NCBI GenBank assembly: GCA_937950315.1
Contig: CALFDU010000080.1
Span: 1-64,000 of the forward strand
Direction of reading: 5' to 3'
Length of the DNA: 64,000 bases
From: an uncultured Saprospiraceae bacterium
Lineage (GTDB): Bacteria > Bacteroidota > Bacteroidia > Chitinophagales > Saprospiraceae
The notes beneath the pieces are model-generated. The model did not search any database. It was not told the origin of the DNA and worked only from the letters and a program-made list of their open reading frames with translations. Below, one piece after another: positions 17,500 through 26,427 of this stretch. Position 1 is the stretch's first letter, and each line of letters starts with the position of its first letter. The position numbers and the translations under genes are program-made.

Positions 17500-17811
17500 C
17501 TATTGTTGACAAGTAATTTCAACGATCGTACCCACCAAGCAGATGCTAGCAAAGTCTTCTCTGATTTCAAGCTTCAGCATTACAGTCTCGTCTTGAACAG
17601 GATCTGTGACAAATTCTGCGAGATTAATTGGCTCATACGCATTGTCTCCGCGCACAAGCACCCAACTACATCCGTCCAGACCTTGGAGATTGTCTAATAT
17701 GTAAGTCTCTGCTCCCGGACAACTGTCTACCAGATCCGATTCTGGCTCCTCACATTGTGTGAAGGTGAAACCAATCACAAACAATAGGCTGAATAATTTG
17801 ATCATTTTCAT
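17500..17811 (-). CDS. Small putative lipoprotein, hypothetical
   Basis: 103 residues with an N-terminal hydrophobic stretch (LFSLLFVIGFTFTQC) ending at Cys20, a weak lipobox because Gln precedes the Cys. The mature part has four further Cys and the segment LQGLDGCSWVLV, followed by YEPINLAEF, seen in small Bacteroidota lipoproteins that I cannot name. It lies 9 bases downstream of the lamin-tail gene and is probably co-transcribed with it. Confidence 0.6.
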   Translation of the reverse strand: MKMIKLFSLLFVIGFTFTQCEEPESDLVDSCPGAETYILDNLQGLDGCSWVLVRGDNAYEPINLAEFVTDPVQDETVMLKLEIREDFASICLVGTIVEITCQQ

Positions 17812-17820
17812 TGTAATTAA

Positions 17821-19620
17821 TTATCTAAGGAAATCTGCAAGCACACAACTCAACTTTCCTTGTACGATATCACCATCAGGATGAAACAATTCGTAAGATA
17901 TCAAGTAGATTCCGATGGAAGCTTTTTGCGTATCATTTTTGGTTCCATCCCAAGTCAGTATGCCTTGATTGGAAAGTAGGGTGTTGTCGTACAATTCTTT
18001 GATGAGAAATCCGCGGTCATTGTATATTCTGATTGTGGCCAAAAAGCCATTTTTTTCTAGGTTGTAGTTCATGATTAATTGATCCTGGTCACCATCTTGA
18101 TTGGGAGAAAATGTTTGCTGCTGAAGACTGAACATGGTGCTGTTATCAATCTCGCCAATCAACTGCGAGTTTTCATATCCAGGAGTAGCAAATCCTGCAG
18201 GCTCTGAGGCAGACTGCCAACTAGAAGGATTGTTGGGATCAATTTCAGGACTGATCTTTTCAAGACTCACACCTTCGTTGTCATCCAACAAGATGTAATG
18301 CCAGTCCTCATCATAATCCAATGAATCAACCATAATCCTCACTCCCGTAATCTGTCTTCCAAATACAGCTACGTTTCCATCAGAATCATTGTAAGATGGA
18401 ATTCGGTTTTCGATGACATTGTCTGGTGCAAGAATCATATAGTTGTCCTCGAGCCATGCTACATCAGGGCATATGGCCAAGTAACTTTTTGGCAACAAAG
18501 CGCCACCCGTCGTGATAGGTTCAAAACTATTTTTTTGAACATTGGCAATTTCCAAGGTACTTAAGTCGATCAACTTGTCTGAGGCGTTATAAATTTCTAC
18601 AAAATCAAAACCTCCTGTCGTTGGATTAAATAAAATCTCATTTACATAAATGTCTCCCGGTTGTGCCGCTTCTACCAATTGCAAAAATTCTGTATTTGGA
18701 TTAATGACATTGCCGGCAACGTCTGTAAGGTTGCTGATGGTGAGCTCGTATCCAATACCACTTTGTAATGGATTGGTAGAATAATTTAAAGTGACAATAG
18801 AGGTGTTGTCTTGATCGATCGTCACGGATGTCGGTGCACCCAATGAAGGTGTAATATTATAATTACTCAAGGTGTTGAGTTGAGCAAAATCCATTTCTTC
18901 TGTAAATACAACATCGATTCGTGATGGAGACACCAAGGTCACATTGCTCACACTTGGTGATTCCATATCTGGAAGCAACGGTTCCACCACCACATCATCA
19001 AAAAAGTATTTGTCTGTTCTCGTGCTCGTATATTCCATGGAGTACCCAAAAAGAATGGATTGGTCCAGCCAGGCGATGTCCATATTAATCTCCCATTCAA
19101 GTTGTAGTCCTGTCTGACCGTAATCAACGAATAAGCTCCATATGTTGTCTATTGTTTTTTCTAGCACAAAGCTGAATTCTGCAGGATCAGAACCTAAGGC
19201 ACCCATCGATGCACTGGCAATGATATTGGTCAAACCATTGTTGCTTTCGTACAAATTAAGAGCATCATTTGAGCCCGACTCACCAACTTCAAAATACAAA
19301 CTATTGCCTATGGAAGGATCCAAGTTGTCAGCAGCCAAATAAATTCTTAATATGTTGGATCCGGAAGGAGAAAAATCCATCAAGCAGTAGGATTTCCATC
19401 TGATACTATCCTCGAGAGACGTCAGCGTATAGATAAATGATTCCCCTGCATCTGGTGCATTCAGCTGAAGCGCCAAATCTTCATTGACGATGAATGTGCC
19501 GGCCGTGTCAATCCATTCAGGGGCATTTATGAAATCCCCGTCATCAAAACTGTCATTTACTTGGCAATCGCTAGATATTACAAAACAAAAAACAAGCGAT
19601 ATAGCTACTATCCATCTCAT
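17821..19620 (-). CDS. Secreted lamin-tail-domain protein with type B-like T9SS C-terminus
   Basis: 599 residues. The signal peptide (WIVAISLVFCFVISSDCQ) is cut near residue 20. A lectin/glucanase-like beta region covers about 20-215 (FIYTLTSLEDSIRWKSY, YFFDDVVVEP). A bacterial Ig-like domain covers about 217-315 (VSPSRIDVVFTEEMDF, TISNLTDVAGNVINP). A lamin-tail domain follows from about 318 (GDIYVNEILFNP, DFVEIYNAS, SLEKISP). The end is a gliding-motility-associated C-terminal domain (TFSPNQDGDQDQLIMNYNL, GIYLISYELF), the type B T9SS signal. It is expected to be exported to the surface or medium. Function unknown. Confidence 0.82.
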   Translation of the reverse strand: MRWIVAISLVFCFVISSDCQVNDSFDDGDFINAPEWIDTAGTFIVNEDLALQLNAPDAGESFIYTLTSLEDSIRWKSYCLMDFSPSGSNILRIYLAADNLDPSIGNSLYFEVGESGSNDALNLYESNNGLTNIIASASMGALGSDPAEFSFVLEKTIDNIWSLFVDYGQTGLQLEWEINMDIAWLDQSILFGYSMEYTSTRTDKYFFDDVVVEPLLPDMESPSVSNVTLVSPSRIDVVFTEEMDFAQLNTLSNYNITPSLGAPTSVTIDQDNTSIVTLNYSTNPLQSGIGYELTISNLTDVAGNVINPNTEFLQLVEAAQPGDIYVNEILFNPTTGGFDFVEIYNASDKLIDLSTLEIANVQKNSFEPITTGGALLPKSYLAICPDVAWLEDNYMILAPDNVIENRIPSYNDSDGNVAVFGRQITGVRIMVDSLDYDEDWHYILLDDNEGVSLEKISPEIDPNNPSSWQSASEPAGFATPGYENSQLIGEIDNSTMFSLQQQTFSPNQDGDQDQLIMNYNLEKNGFLATIRIYNDRGFLIKELYDNTLLSNQGILTWDGTKNDTQKASIGIYLISYELFHPDGDIVQGKLSCVLADFLR

Positions 19621-19791
19621 ATAGATAAAAGTAGTATAATCCTTGTTATTTTACTATTAATGAGTAAAAATGTGTGGTTTCAGACGGATCTTGCGACAGC
19701 TATTTTATAGGCTTTCGCCAAATATTTAAACTCCGATTGATAAATTCACATCAAATGTATGCGACTAGCTTTACCCTAAGCAGGTTTACCA

Positions 19792-19799
19792 TATATTTG
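19792..19799 (+). promoter_or_regulatory. Putative -7 box of asd
   Basis: TATATTTG fits the TAnnTTTG consensus and ends 32 nt before the ATG of asd. The -33 position reads CTTTACC, only a partial match. Confidence 0.4.
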
Positions 19800-19831
19800 T
19801 ATCTTATTTATAATGTACAAAAGGAAATAAT

Positions 19832-20827
19832 ATGAAACTAGCGGTAGTAGGCGTGACTGGCCTAGTCGGTGGAGAAATCATGGAAGTATTGAATGAATAT
19901 GGATTTGAGATAAACCAATTCATTCCTGTAGCATCAGAAAGATCCGTAGGTAAGACCATTCAATTCAGAGATGCAGATCATACCATCGTAAGTATGGATG
20001 CTGCCATAGAAATGAAACCAGACATCGCCATTTTCTCTGCAGGTGGTTCGACTTCAACAGAGCACGCTCCTAGATTTGCTGAAGTAGGAACAGTTGTTAT
20101 TGATAATTCCTCCGCCTGGAGAATGGATCCAACCAAGAAATTAATTGTTCCTGAAATAAATGCAACACAATTAACGGCCGATGATAAGATCATCGCCAAC
20201 CCTAATTGTAGCACAATTCAAATGGTAGTCGCGCTCGCGCCATTACATAAGCAGTTTGGTATCAAAAGATTAGTAATTTCAACGTATCAATCTTTTACTG
20301 GAACAGGAGTGAAAGCAGTTCGCCAATATGAAGCTGAAAAAGAAGGAGGTACGATGGGAGAAGACAATGCCTATCCACATAAGATTTTTGCCAACTGCTT
20401 GCCACATTGCGATATCTTTTTAGACAATGGTTATACCAAAGAAGAAATGAAATTGGTACACGAGACAAGAAAGATTTTAGGAGATGATTCTATGGGAGTG
20501 ACGGCAACAGCTGTAAGAGTTCCTGTGTCCGGTGGACATTCTGAATCAATTAACGTAGAATTAGGAAACGAATTTGAGATAAAAGAAGTTATATCATTGT
20601 TGGAGAACATGGATGGATTGATTGTTCAAGATGATCCAGCTAATAATGTATACCCGATGCCCTTGGATGCGCACAAAAAGAATGAAGTTTTTGTAGGAAG
20701 AATTAGGAGAGATGAGTCCAAGGAAAATACAATGAATATGTGGGTAGTTTCAGACAACCTACGTAAAGGAGCAGCAACCAATGCTGTTCAAATTGCAAAC
20801 TATGTAAAGAAGAATTTTATAAACTAA
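19832..20827 (+). CDS. asd: Aspartate-semialdehyde dehydrogenase
   Basis: 331 residues. NADP-binding N-terminus KLAVVGVTGLVGGEIMEVL, FSAGGSTST, and the catalytic Cys126 in NPNCSTIQM. The substrate-binding segment is SFTGTGVKAVRQ, and the acid/base His236 is in PVSGGHSESI. It reduces aspartyl phosphate to aspartate semialdehyde, the branch point to lysine/diaminopimelate, threonine and methionine. It is monocistronic or followed by the long coiled-coil gene, with three small hairpins in the 104-nt gap. Confidence 0.97.
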   Translation: MKLAVVGVTGLVGGEIMEVLNEYGFEINQFIPVASERSVGKTIQFRDADHTIVSMDAAIEMKPDIAIFSAGGSTSTEHAPRFAEVGTVVIDNSSAWRMDPTKKLIVPEINATQLTADDKIIANPNCSTIQMVVALAPLHKQFGIKRLVISTYQSFTGTGVKAVRQYEAEKEGGTMGEDNAYPHKIFANCLPHCDIFLDNGYTKEEMKLVHETRKILGDDSMGVTATAVRVPVSGGHSESINVELGNEFEIKEVISLLENMDGLIVQDDPANNVYPMPLDAHKKNEVFVGRIRRDESKENTMNMWVVSDNLRKGAATNAVQIANYVKKNFIN

Positions 20828-20837
20828 GACACCTGGG

Positions 20838-20903
20838 GCAATACGAGATTGCTTCAATTTGAAAACTGATGCGAAAGCATCTTTTAAACAGGAGATTTTC
20901 TCC
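20838..20903 (+). other. Three small hairpins between asd and the coiled-coil gene
   Basis: GCAAT/ATTGC (20838-20852), GATGC-GAAA-GCATC followed by TTTT (20868-20885) and GGAGA/TCTCC (20891-20903). The middle one has a GNRA loop and short T-run and could be a weak terminator of asd. The whole could be a structured leader. Each stem is only 5 bp. Confidence 0.3.
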
Positions 20904-20931
20904 ACAGTATTAAACAAAAAATTACCGCAAG

Positions 20932-22863
20932 ATGAAAAAGAAAATTGTTATCTGGGCAAACGATGAAAACGATCAGAAGATCCTCGTTGGCTTAGAACTA
21001 AAGGCCGAAGAAAACAAAATTGCTATTCACACATTTCCTGAAGAAGTTGCTACAGAAGTATTCTACAACGAAATGATGGAGAACTGGAGAAACGACAAAG
21101 ACGTAAGCTTTCCTGAAGGACACACCACTGTTGAAAAACCGTTGAGCATTACAGAATCTATCTTACCTGACAATATTAAAGTAAACCGTTCTGATGTTGT
21201 CAACAGAGCTGCTACAGAATGGCAGTTCATCGTTCTATCTACCAAGTTGTACGAAATGTACAAGTCCGAATTGGAAGAGAAGAAAGAAAAGGTGATGGAG
21301 ATGTCAACCTTCGACAACAGCGTTTGGGCCGAAATGAAAGAGTTTTGGAACAAGGTGCAAGGCCAGGTTTTTGATAACAACCTTCTTAGAGATCATGCAA
21401 ATCAATTAAAAGAACACACCAATTCAATTTTTGACAAATTGAAAAAATTAAGAGCTTCTCTCGACAAGGAGTTTGATGAGTTGTCAAAAAGAAACAAAGG
21501 GGTTTTCAATGCCAAGTTGGTAGAAATTGATGAAAAAATAAACAAAGGCCTAGGCTTAAAACCAATTTTCGAAGAACTGAAAAAACTACAAGGTGAATAC
21601 AAAAACACCAAGTTCAACAGAAAAGACCGAGCAGAAATCTGGGATAGACTAGATGGTGCTTTCAAGAAAGTAAAAGCCAACAAACCTGGTGGTGGAAACA
21701 AGGTGCATGCCGATGGAAACAATCCATTGCAGAGGGTAGAGCGTAGATATGCTGGATTGATGTCTGCCATCAACAAGATGCAGAGCTCTATCAATCGCGA
21801 TCAAAAAGATATTGATTATGAATCAAGAAAAATCAATACCACAGATGGCCAACTGGAACAACAGATTAGACAAGCCAAACTTAAAATGATCGAAGGCAGA
21901 ATCGCCTCAAAGAAAGTGAAGCTTGCCGATATGAATAAAACAAAGGCTGAGCTCGATGCGAAAATCGCAAAAGAAAAGAAGAAAGCAGAAGTAAACAAAG
22001 CAAAAGAAGAAGCCAAAGCAAAAATCGCTAGCCAAATCAAAGAAAAATCTGCAGCCATTTCTGCTGAAGAAGAATCCACTTTGAAAAAAGCAGCAGAAGA
22101 CATCGCTACCAAAGGCAAAGCCAAAACTGAGCCTAAAGTAGATCCAAAGGCAGCAGTAGCAGCAACGGCGATTGCAGCAACCGCAGCTACATCAGAAAGT
22201 AAATTAGAAGATGCCACTGAAGCAGTAGCTGATAAAGTAGAAGCAGCAAAAGAGAAAGCATCAGAGGTAGCAGATGCAGCAGCAGATAAAGTAGAAGTAG
22301 TAAAAGAAAAAGCTGCAGAGGTAGCAGATGCAGCAGGTGAAAAAGTCGAAGCAGCAAAAGACGAAGTAGAAGATGTCGCCGGATCATTAGTAGAAAGTTC
22401 AAAAGATGCACTTTCAGTGGTAACCGATAAAGTTGAAGAAGCAGGTTCGGGACTATTGGGAGCTGTTGGTGGATTGATGGATGCAGCAAAAGAAATGCTT
22501 GAGGATGCTGTTGATTCGGTAGCAGCCGTAGGTTCTGTTGCCAAAGATCAAATCACAGAATCTCTAACTGGAGAAAAGCCTGATGAAATTGTTCCTTCAT
22601 CAACAGAGACCAGAGAGAACAAAGTAGCCGACTTGTTGGGTGCGAAAGCAGATGATGCTGAGCCTAAGAAAGAAGGCATCAGTGGCGGATTGCTAGGAGC
22701 AGCTGCTGGGTTACTAGGAGGAGTCGTTGCAGGAGCTTCTGAACTAGCAGGTGAAGCCAAAGAGAAACTCGAGCAACTAGGTGAAATCGTTGAAGACAAA
22801 GTTGAAAATCTTGCGGATATCGTTGAAGATAAAGTAGATGAAATTTCAGGCGAGGAAGAATAA
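20932..22863 (+). CDS. Long Ala/Lys/Glu-rich coiled-coil protein, LEA-like C-terminal half
   Basis: 643 residues, no signal peptide. The first ~270 residues form a globular and helical part (KKIVIWANDENDQKILVGLE, FKKVKANKPGG) that I do not recognise beyond similar Bacteroidota proteins. A charged coiled coil spans about 275-370. The last ~240 residues contain 11-mer-like amphipathic repeats such as VADKVEAAKEKASEVADAA, interrupted by small Gly/Ala patches (GLLGAVGGLMDAAKEML, GGLLGAAAGLLGGVVAGA), and end very acidic. Composition resembles LEA or apolipoprotein-like helices that bind membranes or protect proteins. That function is inference. A strong terminator follows. Confidence 0.8.
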   Translation: MKKKIVIWANDENDQKILVGLELKAEENKIAIHTFPEEVATEVFYNEMMENWRNDKDVSFPEGHTTVEKPLSITESILPDNIKVNRSDVVNRAATEWQFIVLSTKLYEMYKSELEEKKEKVMEMSTFDNSVWAEMKEFWNKVQGQVFDNNLLRDHANQLKEHTNSIFDKLKKLRASLDKEFDELSKRNKGVFNAKLVEIDEKINKGLGLKPIFEELKKLQGEYKNTKFNRKDRAEIWDRLDGAFKKVKANKPGGGNKVHADGNNPLQRVERRYAGLMSAINKMQSSINRDQKDIDYESRKINTTDGQLEQQIRQAKLKMIEGRIASKKVKLADMNKTKAELDAKIAKEKKKAEVNKAKEEAKAKIASQIKEKSAAISAEEESTLKKAAEDIATKGKAKTEPKVDPKAAVAATAIAATAATSESKLEDATEAVADKVEAAKEKASEVADAAADKVEVVKEKAAEVADAAGEKVEAAKDEVEDVAGSLVESSKDALSVVTDKVEEAGSGLLGAVGGLMDAAKEMLEDAVDSVAAVGSVAKDQITESLTGEKPDEIVPSSTETRENKVADLLGAKADDAEPKKEGISGGLLGAAAGLLGGVVAGASELAGEAKEKLEQLGEIVEDKVENLADIVEDKVDEISGEEE

Positions 22864-22884
22864 CACATAATATCTAGAAGTAAT

Positions 22885-22923
22885 AAAAATCCCGACCCAA
22901 TTCATTTGGAGTCGGGATTTTTT
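22885..22923. terminator. Bidirectional terminator after the coiled-coil gene
   Basis: ATCCCGAC/GTCGGGAT stem extended by an inner CCAA/TTGG pair and by A4/T-run pairing at the base, ending in TTTTTT on the + strand and a matching run on the - strand. Confidence 0.9.
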
Positions 22924-23063
22924 ATAATCTTAATTGTCCATTATTTAAGAAGTGTCTGCGAAGAAATGTAGTTCATGCCTAAATTAAAATGAAAGCACAA
23001 TAGGTTTCATGATACCTATGAAATAAGAATCTGAAGAAAATCAGAAATTAGTATCTGTAATAT

Positions 23064-23327
23064 TTAATCTTTCGCTATTGAAGTAATAAGACCGTCTACG
23101 GCAAAAACCATTAATGCAAACCCACCAATAATTAGGCATATATTTCCAAATTCTCCTATTTCGTTACAAACTTTGTAAACGCCGATTATAGAAATCTTTA
23201 GGCACATAGAAAGAGAGAATCCAATACCAAAACTTTTAATTAGATCAGAAGTGTCTTTCTCTCGACCTAGAGTTTTTCGCCTCAAGAAATAGAAAAGAGT
23301 AGTAAGGGCTGCAAAAAATAGCCCCAA
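23064..23327 (-). CDS. Small hypothetical membrane protein
   Basis: 87 residues with three hydrophobic segments (GLFFAALTTLFYFL, FGIGFSLSMCLKISIIGVY, ICLIIGGFALMVFAVDGLI). No ATG is available. The first usable codon is TTG, and the frame stays open 14 codons further upstream (reading as IEVLLRSIDHVH) without a standard start. It lies 38 bases after another small membrane gene on the same strand, so translational coupling or a non-standard start is possible. Family not recognised. Confidence 0.5.
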   Translation of the reverse strand: MGLFFAALTTLFYFLRRKTLGREKDTSDLIKSFGIGFSLSMCLKISIIGVYKVCNEIGEFGNICLIIGGFALMVFAVDGLITSIAKD

Positions 23328-23365
23328 ATGTACGTGGTCAATGGACCTTAATAAAACTTCGATTT

Positions 23366-23512
23366 TTAAATGAAATTACCAGTCAACAAAACTATAATCA
23401 CTGCAACAGATACTGGCCCAGGCAAAAATGAAGATATAGCAAAATATATCCCCATAGATGATAATAGACTATAGCCAAAGGACTTTAGGTTTATTTGCTT
23501 GCTCTTTTTCAT
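23366..23512 (-). CDS. 48-residue hypothetical membrane protein
   Basis: From ATG the frame reads MKKSKQINLKSFGYSLLSSM and ends FLPGPVSVAVIIVLLTGNFI. It has a basic N-terminus and two hydrophobic segments, and a stop codon. Short, but the pattern (positive start, loop with Pro-Gly-Pro between helices) is that of a real small membrane protein. It precedes the 87-residue membrane gene on the same strand and may form a pair with it. Confidence 0.45.
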   Translation of the reverse strand: MKKSKQINLKSFGYSLLSSMGIYFAISSFLPGPVSVAVIIVLLTGNFI

Positions 23513-23688
23513 TGGATGATACTTCTTTATATAATATTACATAAGATAAGTATTTTTTGTTTCACGTTTAACATTAAAATGAAATTCATGTAAAAAATAC
23601 TGCTTTCACTATTGATGTGATTTTAAAGAAGTAGGTAAACAATTATTTGAAAAATATCAATATGTATAGAAACCCCAATTGATTTTTT

Positions 23689-25671
23689 CTACAACAATTG
23701 ATACGCCAGAAACGCAAATCCATAGGCCAGCACAAACATGAAGGCAAATTGATATGCTGCATATTTCCACTTGCCAGTTTCCTTCCTGACTATCGCAAGG
23801 GTACTCATGCACTGCATCGCAAATACATAAAACAACAGCAGAGATATTGAAGTAGCCATATTGTATCGCTTTTCTCCGGTATCAAGATTGGTCTCATTCC
23901 GCAGTCGCTCTACGATGGATGATTCGTCTTCCGAACCAATACTATAGATGGTACTCAACGTTCCTACAAATACCTCTCTAGCCGCAAAAGAAGTGATCAA
24001 AGCAATCCCTATTTTCCAATCATATCCCAATGGCTTGATCACAGGCTCGATCACCTTTCCCAAATAACCAGCATAAGAATACTCCAATGCAATCGATTCA
24101 CGATTGACCTCACTGGCATGGTCTTGATGGGTCGCTTGATATTCTGCATATTTTTGATCAATGAAAGATTCTGTCTTTGGACTAAAGCTAGCAAGCAACC
24201 ACAACACAATCGATATCAAAAAGATGATCTTTCCTGCCGAAACGACGAAAGACTTGGTCTTGGAATATGCATTGTAGAAAACATTCTTCCAGTTGGGCAT
24301 ACGATACATCGGCAACTCCAATGTCCAAGCCGATTGACTTGTAATATTGCTTCGCTTATTAATAATATAAGCGACAACCAAAGTAGCAATCACACCCAGC
24401 AAATAAAGTGCAAAAAGAGTAATCCCTTTTGCATCTATCCATCCCGCATTTTCTTTGGGATACATGACAGCGATCAAAATCGTATAAACCGGCAACCTCG
24501 CACTACAAGTCATCAATGGCGAAGCCATTATGACTGCCATCCTTTCTCGACTATCTTCAATCATCCTCGTACTCATAATTGCAGGAATCGAACAAGCCCA
24601 AGAAGACATTAAAGGCACAACACTCTTTCCGCTCAGCCCAAATTTCTGTAAAAAGTTATCTGCGATATAAGATATCCTAGACAAGTAACCAGAATTCTCC
24701 AGAATGCCCAACAACAAAAACAAAATCGCAATCTGCGGTATGAAAATCAAGACGCCTCCGAGTCCAGGTATGATCCCTTCCGACATCAAAGATGACAACC
24801 AAGGAATGCTGATTTTAGCAGACTGCTCTGATGCCCATGCAAAAAACTGATCAATCCAATCCATCGGAATGCCAGAAAGTGTAAACACACTTTGAAAGAC
24901 AACCAACATCACTGCAATGAAAATCAACATGCCCCAGATCGGATGCAATAATATTTTATCTGCTCTTTTACTTCCTACCAGAATATCAACCTTGGTCGGA
25001 TCCTCTTTCAATACATCATTGGTAATCTTACTCACCAACACTTGCCGCTGTGAAAAATCTGTTTCTAAGAGATTGTATTGCTCATTGGTAAATTCGTTCT
25101 GGTGATCGATAATGCTCTTCAGATAGATATTCTGAAAACCATTTTCATCGATTTTTTCAAATTGACTTCTTCTGAACGTATGTGGAACCTTGGCCTTGTT
25201 TTCTCGGATTAGTTTTTCCAATTCATCCAATCCTTCTCCCGTCTTTGAATTCATCAAGACGACCTCGCAGCCCAAGTGGTTTTTAATTTTTTCTTCGTCA
25301 AGAACCAGTTGTGATTTTTTCAACTCATCCTTAAAGTTGATGACCAATATGATCGGCAATTGTAAATCCGCAATCTCTGAAAAGAGTAGGAGAGAATCCG
25401 CCAGTTGAAGACCATTGGCTACAAAAAGCAAAGGACTTCCTTCTTCGGCATACTTTAGTATTTCTTGAAGACTGATTTTCTCATCCAGGCTGTCTACCCA
25501 CAAAGATTTAAGTCCCGGTAGATCAATGATCTTAGTACCATTAAAATCTCCAGATTTCTTCTCGACAGTTACGCCCGAGTAATTTCCGATTTTCTGATTA
25601 AGCCCCGTAAGCTTATTGAATAGACTACTTTTCCCTGAGTTGGGTTTACCTATAAGCGCTAGTTGCTTCAT
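23689..25671 (-). CDS. feoB: Ferrous iron transporter B
   Basis: 660 residues. The N-terminal G domain (1-~165) has G1 GKPNSGKSS, G2 region VTVEKKSG, G3 DLPGL and G4 NFKD. A helical spacer follows, then the membrane domain with two gate repeats: LMSSWACSIPAIMSTRMIED with MASPLMTCSARLPVY, and ITSFAAREVFVGTLSTIY. It is the inner-membrane Fe(II) permease. The start overlaps the stop of feoA by 4 nt. It is somewhat shorter than E. coli FeoB, and no FeoC is fused or adjacent. Confidence 0.97.
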   Translation of the reverse strand: MKQLALIGKPNSGKSSLFNKLTGLNQKIGNYSGVTVEKKSGDFNGTKIIDLPGLKSLWVDSLDEKISLQEILKYAEEGSPLLFVANGLQLADSLLLFSEIADLQLPIILVINFKDELKKSQLVLDEEKIKNHLGCEVVLMNSKTGEGLDELEKLIRENKAKVPHTFRRSQFEKIDENGFQNIYLKSIIDHQNEFTNEQYNLLETDFSQRQVLVSKITNDVLKEDPTKVDILVGSKRADKILLHPIWGMLIFIAVMLVVFQSVFTLSGIPMDWIDQFFAWASEQSAKISIPWLSSLMSEGIIPGLGGVLIFIPQIAILFLLLGILENSGYLSRISYIADNFLQKFGLSGKSVVPLMSSWACSIPAIMSTRMIEDSRERMAVIMASPLMTCSARLPVYTILIAVMYPKENAGWIDAKGITLFALYLLGVIATLVVAYIINKRSNITSQSAWTLELPMYRMPNWKNVFYNAYSKTKSFVVSAGKIIFLISIVLWLLASFSPKTESFIDQKYAEYQATHQDHASEVNRESIALEYSYAGYLGKVIEPVIKPLGYDWKIGIALITSFAAREVFVGTLSTIYSIGSEDESSIVERLRNETNLDTGEKRYNMATSISLLLFYVFAMQCMSTLAIVRKETGKWKYAAYQFAFMFVLAYGFAFLAYQLL

Positions 25672-25904
25672 TTTTCAGAATACTTTACCACCTCAATACA
25701 TTCGGCATCCCTGTTTCTGATGCTGATCATCTTTCCCCTTATGGAAATATTGCAAAGCTTGGCAAAGCGTGGGCTGTAGTTTTTCTCAATGAGACTGCCT
25801 AGGCATACTCCATTGATCAGCAGTGTCTTCTTAATATCATCACTCACATTCAACGACGCAAGTATGGCGCTATCTCCTTCTTTCAGTTCCTTAAGGTTCA
25901 TCAC
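25668..25904 (-). CDS. feoA: Ferrous iron transport protein A
   Basis: 78 residues forming the SH3-like FeoA domain: MNLKELKEGDSAILASLN, LLINGVCLGSLIEK, NISIRGKMISIRNRDAECI. It is a cytoplasmic accessory protein of FeoB. A TAGCTTTG box on the minus strand lies only about two bases before the first ATG, too close to be a convincing promoter for it. Confidence 0.93.
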   Translation of the reverse strand: MMNLKELKEGDSAILASLNVSDDIKKTLLINGVCLGSLIEKNYSPRFAKLCNISIRGKMISIRNRDAECIEVVKYSEK

Positions 25905-25977
25905 CCCAAAGCTAAATCTTATTTTGAATTAATCTAAATAAGATGGAAAAGAATTTAACAAGTGATAAATTAATCTA

Positions 25978-26421
25978 TCACATAAGCTCCATCACAATGA
26001 TGGATATTCCTTCAAGCCAAAAACCAAGGTTGAGGGCAAATAATATGAGGATACTGAGATTGAGATTTATTCTGTTTTTCTTTTTCCAAAACAAAAGTGC
26101 TAACAACATAGGTAACCATAAGAGAAAAAGATAGATGAAGTAGTAGTTGCCCATTACCCTGTCCATAAATTGATAAGTTTCTGGATTCGCTGTCATAATT
26201 AATTCAAAAAGATAAATGAGAACCAAAACACTATTCAGAATGCACACCACGAGATTCAATAAGTTTATGGAAGGTTGATATTGATCTTTCGAAACTTTGA
26301 AAATTTTGAGAAGCACATATCCAAAGAAAAGTACCATGGCCAGTACAGACAAAAAATAACCTACGATATAGTAAAAAGGGTAAATAGTGGTATGCCATCC
26401 AGGTACTACGCCATCAAACAT
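25978..26421 (-). CDS. Hypothetical four-helix membrane protein
   Basis: 147 residues with four membrane helices (YFLSVLAMVLFFGYVLL, LVVCILNSVLVLIYLFEL, YFIYLFLLWLPMLLALLF, LSILILFALNLGFWLEGISI). Short connecting loops, acidic residue near the last helix. The opening MFDGVVPGWHTTIYPFYYIVG is reminiscent of the N-terminus of large membrane subunits in respiratory complexes, but no motif settles this. It is 6 bases downstream of the DUF2461 gene, so probably co-transcribed. Confidence 0.7.
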   Translation of the reverse strand: MFDGVVPGWHTTIYPFYYIVGYFLSVLAMVLFFGYVLLKIFKVSKDQYQPSINLLNLVVCILNSVLVLIYLFELIMTANPETYQFMDRVMGNYYFIYLFLLWLPMLLALLFWKKKNRINLNLSILILFALNLGFWLEGISIIVMELM

Positions 26422-26427
26422 AGACTG

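Noticed and set aside
21816-22544. Long open frame (242 codons) antisense to the Ala/Lys-rich gene
   Set aside because: Its Ser/Ala/Thr-rich translation is the mirror of the repetitive GCA/GAA codons of the real gene, with no domain, promoter or start context.
24118-24612. 164-codon plus-strand frame within feoB
   Set aside because: Fully antisense to conserved FeoB membrane domain and lacking any protein-like pattern.
25907-25914. TAGCTTTG as a feoA promoter
   Set aside because: It ends about two bases before the first ATG and has no -33 element, so transcription would start inside the gene.
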